A DNA stretch of 64,000 nt from Haplosporangium gracile. Its lineage: Eukaryota > Mortierellomycota > Mortierellomycetes > Mortierellales > Mortierellaceae. The stretch lies in assembly GCA_015499985.1 (NCBI GenBank), contig JAAAUF010000084.1, positions 1-64,000 of the forward strand, in the 5' to 3' direction. The first letter of the stretch is position 1, and the number at the start of each line of letters is the position of its first letter. Made by a program: the position numbers and the translations under genes. Shown here piece after piece: positions 1 through 12,415 of this stretch. The notes beneath the pieces are model-generated. The model was not told where the DNA came from. It made no database searches and saw nothing but the letters and a program-made list of their open reading frames with translations.

Positions 1-857
1 AGTAGGTCTAACACAATAGCTAATATAAATCTATGTCAAAGTGTTTTCGGGAACCAAGGCCCCAGGAGCCGCAAATTACGCTAAATACTGTTTTTCTTTA
101 TCCAAGCTTTTGGTTGAGCATTTTAGAGTCCTATTTAGTCCAGAAACGATTTCAGGAACAGGGCTGAAAGTCTTGGAAATTAAGTGTTCTAGGATCGTGC
201 AAGTAAAAAGTGGTCACAACAACGGTGTTAGGCCAAGCCAAAACGAGCTTTCGTATTTTTGTTCTTCACCATCAAGTCTGCTTGTCTTCCTCAACAAAAA
301 ACAGGATTTTTTCCCCGTCCGAACAGCCTTCAATACAACTTATTCTCCCATGAACACGTCGCGCTACTACTGTTGAGTCATCTCCACTTGCTCAATACCT
401 CTCGAGCAACAGTTATTCACTCCCCTCACTCTCGAATTCATTGCACAGAAAATTGTCAGAACCTTTATTATTCCCATCGGCGACCAAGTTAAAAAGTCGG
501 TTTACTTCTCCAGGAAACCTCTGAATTCAGGATTAGGAACCTCAGAAGGAGGCTGTGTAGGCGCAGAGAAGTAAGTAAAGACCAGAATGGATGAACAAAA
601 TTGTTGCAGCAGAATTTGACTCGAATGGACTCAAAGAGCAAGGAGGGCCACTTTTTGTTTTATGGCGCAGGCTAGACAAGGGCGTTAACTAGCAACAACG
701 AGCAAGCTGCGGCATCGGTTTCAACCTGGATTGTAATCAATACACGAATACAGGATATGGATTGACAGTTGGGACAGAATAACTAATTTGTTGCCTTTTA
801 TGTCATCTTCAGTTACTACACCAGTCGCTATACATCCCATTGCAGCACGCCAACAAT
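1..857. other. 5' flank without a recognisable gene
   Basis: No coding sequence is recognised here. Short open frames exist (for example 41-376 on the plus strand), but their translations show no domain, signal peptide or splice pattern that I can support. The last part, up to about 857, is presumably the promoter and 5' leader of the GNAT-like gene that starts at 858. An upstream non-coding exon cannot be excluded. Confidence 0.5.
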
Positions 858-2833
858 ATGTTATCCCCACGCCCACCCAAGCAGCCCGCTGAGCTAGGCC
901 GAGAAGAACTCATCCTGGAAGATGGCGCCAAAACACCTCCCCGCAAAACTCGAGCCCGCACAGCCCAGAGTAAGTTTGCTCAGTTGATGATGTATTGGTT
1001 GTTCAAAGTATTGATTGTTCAAAGTCAAAGAACGTGTACAATGGTTCCTAACAAATGTCTTGCGTTATTTCTACCTTTTGTAGTTGTCGAAGAATCAGTG
1101 GGCACGCCTTCAGGAAATCGGCGAAGCGACCGTTTGAGGAAAAAGATGGCGGACTATGTCGGTCATGGTAAGAACGGCTTTTGTTATGGCGCGCGCGGGA
1201 AAAATCTCGGAATCGACAAAGCTTTCCTAATGTTTGACCCCTGACATTTACTGAAAAAAAAAGCCATTCGCCCGTTTTTTACGACCAATTAGGCGAAACT
1301 ATCACTACACCCCGAGGATCCAGCATTCATTCGATGTTTCCGAAGGAACTGGAAAAGTTTATTCCCCCATCGCCCAGGAGAGTCGAACTGGACAAATTCA
1401 AGCGGCGGTTGCAGTTCAAGAGTGGCGCCAGAAGCAGCCTCATGAAGACAGAGGCGTACAAAATGTTGGAGCGCAAGGAGAAGGTCCGGGCCTTTCATGA
1501 AGATCAGCGGGGCAAGAGATACAATGCTCAGTTCAAAAGTCGAGGCCGTAAGTTGTTTCTTTACCATTTTTTTTTTTTTGCAAAATATCTGTCAGCTCAT
1601 AAAGAGTACCCACTCATTATTATGTTTTTGTCGACATATTATAGTATCATTACCGGCCATCTCGAAAACCAGGAAAACCAGTCTCGCACTCCCCAGCAAG
1701 GAAGGCGAAGTGCCAAAAGTGCAGTTTGTCGCCCGACACAACCTTCGACCTAGACCTCCAAGGTTGCCCGTCAAAGGAGTCGACGATCTTTCTCTAACGG
1801 GATCGACATCACTAGAGTCACTCGAGAAGCGCAAGACGCAGTACAAGCAGCTGAAGCTTCACGAGTCGGTGGATTTTGTCAGCTGGAGCGAGCGGGATGA
1901 TGCCTGGCGCACCAAGCGTTTGGCCAACTACATGTCCTCGTCGAAACTGGCGCGTGAGACATCGCTGTTTAAGAAGCGCAAGCGTAAGTTCATATTTTTA
2001 TTCTAAATAATTCAAAAGTCAATCATCTAATGCAACAACTTCTGACATTTACATGACTGCTACTTGATTTATTTTTGTTCACAATAGTCAGCATTTGCGG
2101 TTGGGGCAATCCTCAAAAGAACCTGGGCAACTATTTGAGCATTTGCTGGGAGTACAATCCCGATCTGGACGCGGACAAGAACCAGAAGCTGCAACACCGA
2201 CACCCAGCGATTCTCAACCGAAACAATGACAAGGGCGCGTGCGTGGAGTCAGGAGTTATTTATTATCCAGATGTGCTCACGGACACGGTCAACATCTACC
2301 TGACAGGGTTCTGTTTCACGATCCAGTCCGAGCTTGCCCTGAAATATGACAAGGCGCAAAAGGAGTTGTTTGATCAAGCGAGCGAGCTTGTCCAGCGATC
2401 GTTCTACCAGTACAACATGGATCTCTCGTTGGACTCGAGCTTGGATGACAATTTTACAGTGGATATTTTTTGCTCGTCCCAGCCTTCCGACGACCCAGCT
2501 CTGATGACCGTTCGTGGAGTTACACAATTCATCTTCATGAAGGGCTACATCTACGTCGACAAAATCTGTGTCTCCCACGAGCACCAGAAGTCTGGAATCG
2601 GAGCGATGATGATGGCAAGAATCGAGGCGCTGGCCACGTTGAGGAACAAGGACATTCTTCTGTATGCGCTCGGACCGGTCGTCAAAGTCTACCAGAAGTG
2701 GGGATTCCAATACTGTAAAGAGTGGCCTGCGATCCCCAAAGATATTGGCGTCATCATGCGCAAGCGGATCCATACCAAGGGTGTTGTCGACGATTATGTT
2801 GGTCTGGAGTGGGACGGCACTTGCTTCTCTTAA
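858..2833 (+). CDS. GNAT-fold acetyltransferase-like protein
   Basis: Five exons: 858-969, 1084-1167, 1293-1547, 1645-1983 and 2088-2833, about 511 aa. All four introns are GT-AG and keep frame. The ATG at 858 is used because the upstream in-frame start is only TTG. Residues 1 to about 265 are basic and Pro/Ser-rich (PPRKTRAR, RRSDRLRKK) and look disordered, possibly nuclear or DNA-associated. The last 245 residues hold a GNAT-like core: a VDKICVS strand, then HEHQKSGIGAMMM, matching the (Q/R)xxGx(G/A) acetyl-CoA loop, and then VYQKWGF, typical of the last GNAT strand and helix. Substrate and partner are not evident. It may act on chromatin or another protein, but this is inferred only from the basic N-terminus. 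AATAAA follows the stop by about 135 bp. Exon structure is well supported; biochemical activity is not proven. Confidence 0.8.
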
Positions 2834-2966
2834 CCAATGACGACAACAACAACAACAATGACAACTTCTTTTCTTTTTTTATCTCTGCCTTCTCTCTCCC
2901 TTATTCCTGTAATACCATTCAAAGCCTTTTTGTACCATAATCACATTTTTTTTACATCATGAGAAG

Positions 2967-2972
2967 AATAAA
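2967..2972 (+). terminator. polyadenylation signal of the GNAT-like gene
   Basis: AATAAA lies 134 bp after the stop codon at 2833 in an A/T-rich stretch, before the convergent gene on the minus strand that ends at 3061. The short shared 3' region suggests closely spaced convergent transcripts. Confidence 0.5.
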
Positions 2973-3060
2973 AAAGCAATAATGTTCACTGTTTCACTAA
3001 TTAGATATTTTTTATTACACAAGTTGCAGGTAGGGCGACATCCATATCCATGCCTTTTTT

Positions 3061-5187
3061 CTACGTGCGCTGCTTGCCTTTGTCGGTTGAGACGGCACTA
3101 CTGCGGCGGCCACGGATGCGATCCAAGAACGAGCCTGCACTACTACGACGGTTCTGGGCACTAGAATCCTGGGTAGGTGTTGGTGGCATAGGAGTACCAG
3201 TGTTATCATGAGCGCCATCGTAGTACTCTGTCTGGACAACAGTCTTCTTAACCCAGATGACTTGCTCGCCAGGGTTGACTTGCGGGATGGGGCCGTAGTA
3301 ATTGGCAGGGACGACCAGGGGGTCGACTGGGGCAGAGGATGAAAAGCTGGAAGGGTTTTGGTAGATGATTGTGGGACCCATCTCTGCAGGGTTGATGACC
3401 GTCTCGGAAGTGGTGGTTGTGGTAGAGTAAGGTTGCATGACGCTGTTTTGAGGGGGTTGGAGTTTGTTGGGGGTTGGAGAGTGGCTCCTGTTGTTTGTTG
3501 TAATGGTTTTGGTGTTGAAATCTGGTACGATGGGAGAAGGGGTTTTCGTTTTGGTGGCGGCGGCCAGTTGGTGAGTAACGATTGCGGGTTTATCGACTCC
3601 AAAACCAGAGGTCTTTTGGTCGTGATGGCCTGCGCGATCGACGTTAATTCCAGAGTTGTAGGTTCCCTTGGGGCGGTTATTGTTGGTATGGTCGGTCGAA
3701 CCTGATCCGGCGATGTTGCTGGTCGCGACGGTGGGTGGATCAACATTCAAACCACTGGACGACGATTGTCGACGGCGAGAGAGCGAGTCCTTCAGGGAGG
3801 TAGGTTTCTCATTGCCAGCGACAGAGTTGGACTGAACTAGATTTCCAGTATACAAGTTCTGGTCCTTGTCGTTGGGGTCGTTGAGGGCATCCTGCGAGAA
3901 AACGGGCGTCTTGTCGACATGAAGACTAGCGCGTCGGCGGGTTTGGATCTTAGGGTCCTCGTGAACACCGACGTAGACGGGTTTGTCGACGCCCAGGCCG
4001 GACTGGGTCTGGGTCTTTATGGTTTTGGAGGTTGATGAGACCGAGGGTTGGTCGACACCGAGGGCGTGACTTCGGGCGCCGCCTTGGCTGGTGACGTAGA
4101 GGGTATGGTGGGGTTCGGTCAGGACGGCTGTTTGGCCGGCGATGCTGTTCCTCCTGTGGAGGAGTGAGTTGGTGGGGGCGCCAGTGGTGGTGGTGGCTGT
4201 GTTTGCTCCATTGTTGTTGTATTTTGTGACCTGTGCGAGAAAGAAAGAAATGCTAGAGTGAGTGATGTGAATGAGAATGCGGTTTCAAGATATTTATGAA
4301 GACATTGTTTTCGCGTGAACACGTTATTTGAGGACACTTACCGGTGGGTTTTCAGAGAAAGTTATGTTTGTGGGCGCTGGCGCTGCTATTTGGGCGTTGA
4401 CTGGCATGGCTGGCTGCGTGGGATGCTGCTGTTGTTCCATGGAATATTGCGTAGAGTTCTGCATAGAGGTTTGCATAGGGTGTTGCGTTGTATTGTTGGT
4501 CGTCTGGGTAGCGGTGTTGCTTGGCACTGCGTTTTGCATGAGGTGCTGTGTGTCGTCATTATGAACGGTTGTAGATGTGACGGTCGGGACAGATGCTGCT
4601 GTAGCTATTGCTGACGATACGGGATGGTGAGATGAATGCCTCTTGTTCTTGTCGGCGGAAAGATTGCGTTGAGAGAACTCGAGTCCATTGTTGGAGGATG
4701 AAGACTTAATAAAGTTGAGAATGCCGCCCTTGGACGATGAGGTCTTCTCGATTTGAACAGTATCCGGGGTTTCGCTGTTGAGGTCGTTCTCGGACGATCC
4801 GTCGTTACCTACCAGTCTCCGTGCAGCTGCGACCGCATTGGTGGCGGCATTGGTGGCGGTTGTGGCAGCGGTGGCGGCACCGGCAATCAATGTGTCAGTC
4901 AAAGATGGTTTTCTGCCTTGAGCAGTTGTTGATGTTGTTGTTACTGGTGTTGCTGTTGTAGCTGTTAAGGTGGTTGTTGTTGTTTTGGAAGTTAAGGATG
5001 GGTCGAGGGGACCCTGGTTCTGTTGATAGACCTCGCCTCCGACGGATGGGCTTGCGGCAAGGTGGGTGGATCCATGGAGGTTATCAGAGTTGACTCTCAA
5101 TGGAGCGGAGTTAGTGTTGACCTGGTTGCTTGAGGTGTGGGCGTACGGGTCGATCGAGCCGACGGCTTTTTGTTCGTGTTGGCTCAT
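3061..5187 (-). CDS. Disordered Ser/Thr-rich protein with GVDKP-like repeats
   Basis: Two exons on the minus strand, 5187-4342 and 4230-3061, joined in phase 0 across a GTAAGT...CAG intron, giving about 671 aa. I do not recognise a domain. Exon 1 is Thr/Ala/Gln/Asn-rich with TTTTT runs and repeated QxSMQ-type motifs. Exon 2 has a motif of the form (L/F/I)(G/N/H)VD(K/Q/P/R) six times (LGVDQP, LGVDKP, LHVDKT, LNVDPP, INVDRA, FGVDKP). It also has at least five basic RRxS-type sites (HRRNS, RRRAS, RRRQS, NRRSS, GRRSS) that fit PKA-like kinases. A less simple stretch near the C-terminus (NYYGPIPQVNPGEQVIWVKK) may be the only ordered segment. There is no signal peptide or membrane span. It is probably a phospho-regulated scaffold or adaptor, which is inference. 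It is divergent from the phospholipase D gene and shares its upstream region. Confidence 0.7.
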
Positions 5188-5993
5188 GCTTGGATGTAAG
5201 AATGAGGGTGCTTGAAAGGTTTAGAGTGAAATCTGAAGTGTAAAGTGTGAAGTGGAGTTATGAAGAAGAAGAAGAAAAAGAAGAAGGAGCGCGAAAGGAG
5301 TTTCGACGACGAGTTTAAGTAGAAAAGTGTTGAAAGGTGAGTCCGGGCGAGGCTGAGAATAAGGAAGAGGGGAATAGCCGAGTTGCTGGGTGGGTGGGGA
5401 AAGAAAGGAAGAAAAAAGTTTTTCTTTTCAAATCTCATGGTCTTTTGTGAGACATATGGATTTGATGCATGAATTGGGCGAGTTGACTTTTGAGTCCATT
5501 GACGCGTTTCGGATGGAGGACCCACTTCTCACTTCACTACTACGTAGTTGTTGACTACAAAGCAAGCCCGATATCTAAAGTGGCAAAGCGTTGTCTAGTT
5601 TTCTAGGGGTGCGTTCCGGTAGTATACACGTGATGTTCGCCGAAAGAACTTTCAATTTTTTAGCTTTCGCTTTTCTGCGCTCGCCATGGCGCATTTATGA
5701 CCAGGCACCATCACATCAGAAAAGATAGCAGTGATATTTTGAGCGGAGTCAGCCATTTTAATTATTATTATTGCTTGCCTGTGCTGTATTGCTCTCGTTC
5801 CCTTTCTATTCTCTCTTTCCTTTTCCTTTCTCCTTTTGTCCACTTCTCCCCCGCTTTCCCCTTCGCATCCATTCATCCATCACCCCCGCCATCCTTTCCT
5901 CTTTTTCTCCGCATCTTTTTTTCTTTTTCTCCCCCTTCACGCCTCAAAAAACACTCTCTCCAGCAGAAACAACCAACTCTCTTTTTGCCCGTC
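5188..5993. promoter_or_regulatory. Bidirectional promoter region, disordered protein / phospholipase D
   Basis: Head-to-head start codons at 5187 (minus) and 5994 (plus) leave about 800 bp. The region just upstream of phospholipase D (5780-5980) is a long C/T-rich leader, a common feature of fungal promoters and 5' UTRs. The other side has a purine-rich (GAAGAA) tract near 5260-5290, which is the equivalent pyrimidine leader of the minus-strand gene. Confidence 0.5.
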
Positions 5994-8900
5994 ATGGCTG
6001 TCGAGGTCCCTGCGTTGGATGAGGCCCGCCCGGTGGCGGATCTCTCCAAACCCATGCACTCTCGGTCACCCTCAGAGGATGTTCCCCCACAGTCCCCAAC
6101 TGAAAACAAGATCGTCCTCTCTGCCGCCCAAATGTTTGCCATGGGTGCCAAAAAGAAGACCTTTCTTTCCCCTCGCTCGCCCATCTCCCCTCCATCCTCC
6201 GCCAGCAACACCATCACCCTCTCCCTGCCACCTCAAAGACAACAGAACCAAAAGTCAACCATCAGCAGTAGCAGCAGCAACCAGGAACAACAGCAACCCC
6301 CTGCAGAAGGCACCGCTGCTACGTCCTCTTCTGACAACCCCTTCGACTTCGACTTCGAGTTCAAGAATCCGTTCAGCTCAAAGCGCTTCCACCTGGGCTA
6401 TCGCAGGAGTATCGACCGCAACAGCGTCCTTGTCAGTCCTCCTGCGACTTCCGCCACCTCAGGAAGCATTCCTCTGACCGAGGAAGAAGAGAACGCTCGT
6501 CTCTTGCAGCTCAAGACTTTCTTTAGCAAGTTCTTCAAGGGCAAGAAGGATGGCAAGAAGGGAAAGGGAACCGACCAGGTTGCACTCACCGAGGACTATC
6601 AACTCTGGAACAACCTCACTCCCCTGCTCATCCAACCCTCAGCCGTCTTCATGGGGCTCTCCTTCATGATCGATGACAAGGGTAGCGCCCTGACAGATAG
6701 GGCCAATGTCGACTGGAATATGAATGTCATTCTGGCTCTAGTCAAGGTAAGCGCAAATAGCAACAGCTTGCCCCAAAACTAGTAGTGCGGTTGTCAGCCG
6801 GTTCGCCCAGGTCCTTTACTGGGTTGGTTTGGATGCTTCCAGGCAACAGTAAATAAGTCGTGGTCCTGTTCTTTTCTGGTGCAAATCAGCACGGGACGTT
6901 TGACGTTGTGTCACCCACAATCCAAACTAGGATATACCTATGACATGGAGTCATTCCTGCTCCCCTACTTGGGAAGATGAGTGGGGAGAACGGGAAAAAA
7001 AAATGTGGCTCGATGAATCTTGGCTTGGGCATCAATGCATGACGGATTGTTTATTTTATTTGTACCTTTCTTAACTAATTGGTTCCTTCATTCTTGTTTT
7101 TTTTTGTTTACACCCTTTACCATACTGGATGTTCTTGTTGGACTCGATGCGCTCATTAGGTCGTCATTTTGCCCTACACTTACACCGCCAAGGATACCAA
7201 GATCAAAAACAAGGACGCCAATAGGAGTAGCATTGATAAGGGCAAAGAATCACGAGCCTCACAGCTCTCTGCCAAGGACAAGGAAGAGAAGGAGGCAAAG
7301 GAGCAAAAACGATTCATGATCATCAAGGTCCAGTATGGTGATTATCTTCCCAGTTGGCTAATCGAACGTAGCCTGGAAGACTTTGTCAGGCTGTACGAGT
7401 CTTATCATAGCCCTATCCCCGAGGCCGCACTCCTGTCAAAGTCGCTCAAGATACCTAAACCACCAGCTGCCATTCGCTCTCGCTTCGGGCTGACTGGCAA
7501 GTCTATGATGGCCGGTGACCTCGACACACAAGCCATGGGAGACCAGGAGGCCTCGCCCATCGACAACGCCAACGCTTTTGATTCTAAGGCTGCTCCCAAG
7601 TTGGCCATGGAGCTTCAGACGTTCCTCCAGGAGATGGTTCGCTACGCCATGCATATGCCCGATGCAGAGCGCATGTGCAAGTTTTTGGAATTGTCAGCCC
7701 TGACGCTTACTAATGTTCCTGACGGCGGTTACCAGGGAAAGGAGGGCTACCTCAACGTTATCAAGCAGAAACGACTCATGGACGAGGGGCCCCTGACGAA
7801 TGCGATCAAGAAGGTTTACCGCAAGCCTGTCTCCAAGTACTTCATTGTCCGTGATTCCTTCATCATTGTCGCCGCCAGCCATAAAAACGTAAGTCAATCT
7901 ATTTTCATTTCTGTGGCGAATTACCACACTCTAGCGCTTTCAGACCTAAATACTACTGCGAGATGTAAGTGTAATTAATTAATTAACTAACCAAGACTCG
8001 CACTACAAAAAATAAACTCAAAATCTTCAATAGACCGAAATTCTGGATGTCATACTGCTGGACTCTTCGTTCAAGGTGACAAAGTCGCCCCGCCACCTGC
8101 ACGCCCCTCACACCTTCGACATTATCAATGCGGAACTTAAGTTCCATGTCCGCGCCAAATCGGATCATCGCCGTCGACAGTTTGTGGAGAGTATTCGCAA
8201 GATGCCCTCACTCTGGAAGGAGCCCAAGCGATTTCACAGTTTTGCGCCAGTCAGAACTGATGTGAGCGTCCAATGGCTGGTCGACGGACGAGATTATTTC
8301 TGGAACGCGAGTAAGGCTCTAGATATGGCCAAGGAGACCATCTACATCTTGGACTGGATGCTCTCGCCCGAGATTTTGCTCCGACGCCACCAACGAGACG
8401 GAGTCGACTGGTCGCTGAAGGACATTTTGGGGCGCAAGGCGAACGAGGGCGTCAAGGTCTACATTGTCTTGTACAGTGAGGTTGATGCCGCGATGCATCT
8501 TGCCTCGCTCAGAGCCAAGAAGCTACTTCGCGGGCTTTGCTCAGAGAACATTTGGGTGCAGCGTCATGGACCGAACTTGAAGACAGCTTGGTGGGCGCAT
8601 CATGAAAAGCTTATTGTTGTCGACAACATGATTGCTTTCATCGGAGGACTGGATCTGTGCTTTGGACGATGGGACACAGCAGAGCACACACTGATCGATT
8701 TGAAGGAGGAACGAAGCGAACCTCGCTGGCCAGGACAGGATTACTCCAACCCTCGCATCAAGGATTTCTGCGACCTCTCCAAGCCCGACATCGATTCTAT
8801 TGAACGCGCCGAGAACCCTAGAATGCCCTGGCACGATGTGGGTCTTCAAATCCTTGGACAGCCATCAAGAGACGTTGCGCGTCACTTTATCCAGCGCTGG

Positions 8901-10969
8901 AACTTTTTGTGCAGGACCAAGCCCAAGCAGAAGAGGATCCCGTTCTTGTTGCCCAAGCCTGATATCCACCTGTCCAAGCTGGAGGAGATGGGTCTGAAGG
9001 GAACCTGCGAAGTCCAGATCTTGCGTTCTGTATCTTCTTGGTCGATGGGTGTCAAAGACCCTGAGTGCAGTATCCTTACTGCCTACCTCGCTGCCATCGA
9101 GCGAGCAGAGCACTTTATTTATATTGGTAAGAGCTCTTTAAGGGTTTGTTGATCTTTTATTGGACAATAATAAGTTCTTTCTCTTGCTGCAGCATACTAA
9201 CGCTGAGCAATGCTTGCACTTTGTTACATTGTATAGAGAACCAGTTTTTCATCACATCGACGAATATTAACAAGACCATTGTTCACAATGGCATCGGCCG
9301 CGCTCTGACAGACAGGATTATCAAGGCTCACAAGGCGGGAGCAAAGTTTAGGTATGTATAAAGACATGCAATGGCTTTTCACGGAGGCAACACGGGCTGC
9401 ATGCGTTTATTAACGCCACCAAATTTATTTTGACTCCGTGGTTTCACTTACCTAGGGTGATTGTCGTTTTGCCTTTGGTGCCTGGATTTGAGGGCGGCAT
9501 CAACACTCCTGAGGCAACATCCGTGCGCATGGTCATGCTCAGCATCTACGAGACGATCTGTCACGGAAAGAACTCGATCTATGGCCGTTTATCAACAGCC
9601 GGTGTGACCAAGCCTCACAAGTACATTTCATTCTACGGTCTTCGCAACTGGGCCAAGTTTGGCGAGCAGTTCATCACCGAGCAGGTGTACATTCACGCCA
9701 AGATGATGATCGTCGACGACCGCGTCGTCATCATCGGATCAGGTAACGTTTACTCCTATCTGCACCTTGTAGTGAGCTATTTGAAGCTCTGTTTCGCTGT
9801 ATCTGTGTTTTAACATCGCTTTTTTTCCCCTTGATATCGTCGCAGCCAACATTAATGAACGCTCGATGCTTGGTAACCGTGATTCAGAGATTGCGGCAGT
9901 GGTGCGAGACAAGGACTATATCGACTCGACCATGAACGGATCTCCTTACAAAGTGTCCCGATTTGCTCACACTCTTCGCATGAACCTGATGACAGAGCAT
10001 TTGGGACTTTGCTCGGGACACGACCACAGCGGAAACTTGTCACCCACTAGTAGTCACCAGCCATTCTCAGTTCTCGATTTCGTGGATCCTGTTCATCCTG
10101 CCTTCTTCGAGGAGATCTGGAAGCACTATGCACACTCGAACACGCTCATTTTCCGAGAGATGTTCAAGTGTATCCCAGATAATACTGTTAGGACTTGGTC
10201 CGACTACACTAAATTCAACGACCAGTCGAATGTGGAGGATCCTCGTATGAAGGAGGAGAGGACGTTGAAGGACCGAGCCATGAACAAGATCTTGGGACCT
10301 ACTCTAGCGGAGCATTTCACAACAGCCGGAGACGATAGTGGCGAAGAAGATGAGGATGAGGACACTCAGCGCCGACCTCTGCGAAAGAACCGCGAAGCGG
10401 ATCATGCGGCCAAAAAGGCTCTACGTGATGACGACTCGGGCGATGACGAGGATCCTGTCAAGGACAGGGCCAGCGATGAGCGCATTATTCGACAGGATCC
10501 CTCTGCCGAGAGCGGGCTCAAGTTAAGACAGAGTCAGGAAAAGTCGAGCGAGAAGGACCTTCGGACGGACGAGCGCGTCACTGCTAAGGAGAAGACTCAG
10601 GAAAAGGCCGAAGAATTGAAGCAGGAGAGACGTCAAGGAAGCGGCATCTCTGCTGACTCGGAGAAGAACAACTCGGTTCGCAGGACTGTCGCCCAGCGGA
10701 TGGAAAGCAACACCGACGGCGCTGGAGTGGGTGATGGCAAGCACAGGAAGCTGGTCAAGGGGTTGTCGGCCGAGAGTCGACTGAACGTCAAGCGAACGGC
10801 GAGTGCTCAGGCTGGAGACAACGATGTCAGAATGGCGATGGAGAACGACCTCAGCAAGGTTCAGGGCCATCTCGTCGAATGGCCACTCGACTTTTTGCGG
10901 GACGAGATTCAGTCACACAATTTTTGCTATCCCAAGGACTACAACCACCCGATCGATCTCTACACTTAA
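5994..10969 (+). CDS. SPO14: Phospholipase D (PX-PH-HKD type)
   Basis: Six exons: 5994-6746, 7160-7888, 8034-9126, 9237-9351, 9456-9742 and 9846-10969. All introns are GT-AG and frame is kept, giving about 1366 aa. Phospholipase D hydrolyses phosphatidylcholine to phosphatidate and choline at membranes. The N-terminal 250 residues are disordered. A PX domain follows from about 252 to 430 (YGDYLPSWLIERSLEDFVRL), then a PH-like domain at about 440-560. The first HxKxxxxD motif is H684, K686, D691 (HEKLIVVD, followed by FIGGLDLCFGRWD), and the second is H977, K979, D984 (HAKMMIVD, followed by GSANINERSM). YIENQFFIT spans an exon junction. After the second motif, residues about 1150-1330 form an acidic and Lys/Glu-rich insertion before a conserved tail (GHLVEWPLDFL). 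Both catalytic motifs are intact. SPO14/PLD1 is the yeast and animal orthologue group. Confidence 0.96.
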
Positions 10970-11046
10970 AGCAGATGGGCGGTTGGGTAACGCATTTTTT
11001 CTATCTACCCCTTGCCTTACTAATGGATACCCCCTTTTTTTTTCTT

Positions 11047-11052
11047 AATAAA
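11047..11052 (+). terminator. polyadenylation signal of phospholipase D
   Basis: AATAAA lies 78 bp downstream of the phospholipase D stop, after a T-rich stretch. It separates this gene from the kinase relic that follows. Confidence 0.5.
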
Positions 11053-11129
11053 CATTGCACTTTTGAATACTAGCATTGAGGCAACTCTAACAAACTTTAT
11101 TTTCAAACATTTGGTCCCCTGGATGTGCC

Positions 11130-12415
11130 AAACTAAAACTGGCAAGATCGTAAGCAGGGGCTCCTTCAAAGACATTAACAGTCGACCGCTATTCGACGAT
11201 GGGAGAAAGGACGCAGGTACACGGTATCGCGCGACCTTGGGAACATAAGAAACTAAGCAGTATGCTTTCAATTGATTTCGGTTAAATAGATACAATATTA
11301 TCATCGCCAAAAATTGGTCGTTGGCAACTTTCTTGTAGGGCGGATGCGGGTCCGTCAATAAAGTCGTCAACGGCCACTGTCTTATGTATGTCCTAAAGAC
11401 ATTCCGTATGTCTAAGGTTTCAAAAGATGATGTAAGTAATCATGAAGCACGAATTGAATGGATGAATGAACAACTGTTGTTGGATAGGAAAGAAGCACTA
11501 CTATACCTCCACCGTCTCCTTTGTAAGTCAAGGACGAGGTCTAGGCATTTGAAATAGTGAAGGAGAATCCTAGCCGCCGGATCATGGAAATATATCCCGC
11601 TGTGCCAACACGCCGGAAACGCCATGCTTGGTCCTCGAGCTGTACGCAGACACAGTAAACATGGGCCAATGTTAACTTGCATGCAATAGTGGTAATGCGA
11701 AGCGATGACTCAGCGCCAAAATGTTCTTACTTTCATGACCACTGAACTGAATATTAGACGCTCCTTACCCTAATGCGAAAGCATAAGATGCGTAAGGGCG
11801 AAGTCCCACCTTTCTGATGACAAAATCGCCGAGGGTGTCAAATACCTGCATGGACTATGGGATCGTGCATTGCGATCAAAGTTCAAGAACACCTTGTTGA
11901 CAGGAATTCAATGTCAAATCGGGGACTTGGGCTTAGCTTCGCCATAAAACGTCCTAAATATACAAGATCAGGTATGGAAAGTGCTATTGATATGATGTTC
12001 AAAAAAGCAGTGAGCAGATTTGTGAACGTTGCAGTTTCAGATCTCAAAGTTGTTTGTCTCCATGCTTAATGGTTACGTCGGAACGGACAATTATCGCCAC
12101 CCTTGGAATCATCAATGACAAGTGGCACATGTTATCCGTCAACGTTTGGTCACATCCAAGATTTACCGTCCCAGCTGCGAGTACAAGGAGAAACGTCCGG
12201 CAGCGAGTAGTCAGACGGGAGTTACTGGCAAAGGCAAGCAGGAGGAGGAAGAGAGTAAAGGTGCTTAGGAGTAGTAGATCGAGCGTTACAAGATGCGGCA
12301 GCAAATGAAGATGAAGAAATGGAAGCGGGACCAGAAAGCACCTCAGACCAAGTATGGCGACAAGATCGACCTTCGGGTCACTGCTAACTTGCCCTTGGAG
12401 GATCTCTCCTGCTAA
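11130..12415 (+). pseudogene. Degenerate protein kinase relic
   Basis: No open frame longer than about 85 codons exists here, yet kinase subdomain motifs appear in the right order in different frames. There is a GSFKDI Gly-loop-like piece near 11155. YVLKTF at 11387-11404 (Lys at 11396) is followed in the same frame by a helix-C-like HEARIEWMNEQLL. CLVLELYA, hinge-like, is at 11625-11648. IAEGVKYLHG at 11825-11854 precedes GIVHCD at 11859-11876, IKVQEHLVD at 11875-11901 and GDLGLAS at 11921-11941, the DFG equivalent. IYRPSCEYKEKRPAA from 12161 resembles the C-lobe end (CWxxxPxxRP). The catalytic-loop pieces alone use all three frames within about 120 bp, and stops interrupt the rest. The family looks like the large DLG-type kinase expansions of Mucoromycota, which is inference. 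Alternative explanations (introns) do not fit because the shifts are single-base. Confidence 0.72.

Noticed and set aside
2249..2773. Minus-strand open frame of 174 codons
   Set aside because: It is antisense to the well-supported GNAT-like exon 5 and has no recognisable domain; a shadow frame.
5697..5993. N-terminal extension of phospholipase D from 5697
   Set aside because: The extra residues are a translation of the C/T-rich leader; the ATG at 5994 has a good context and fits the protein.
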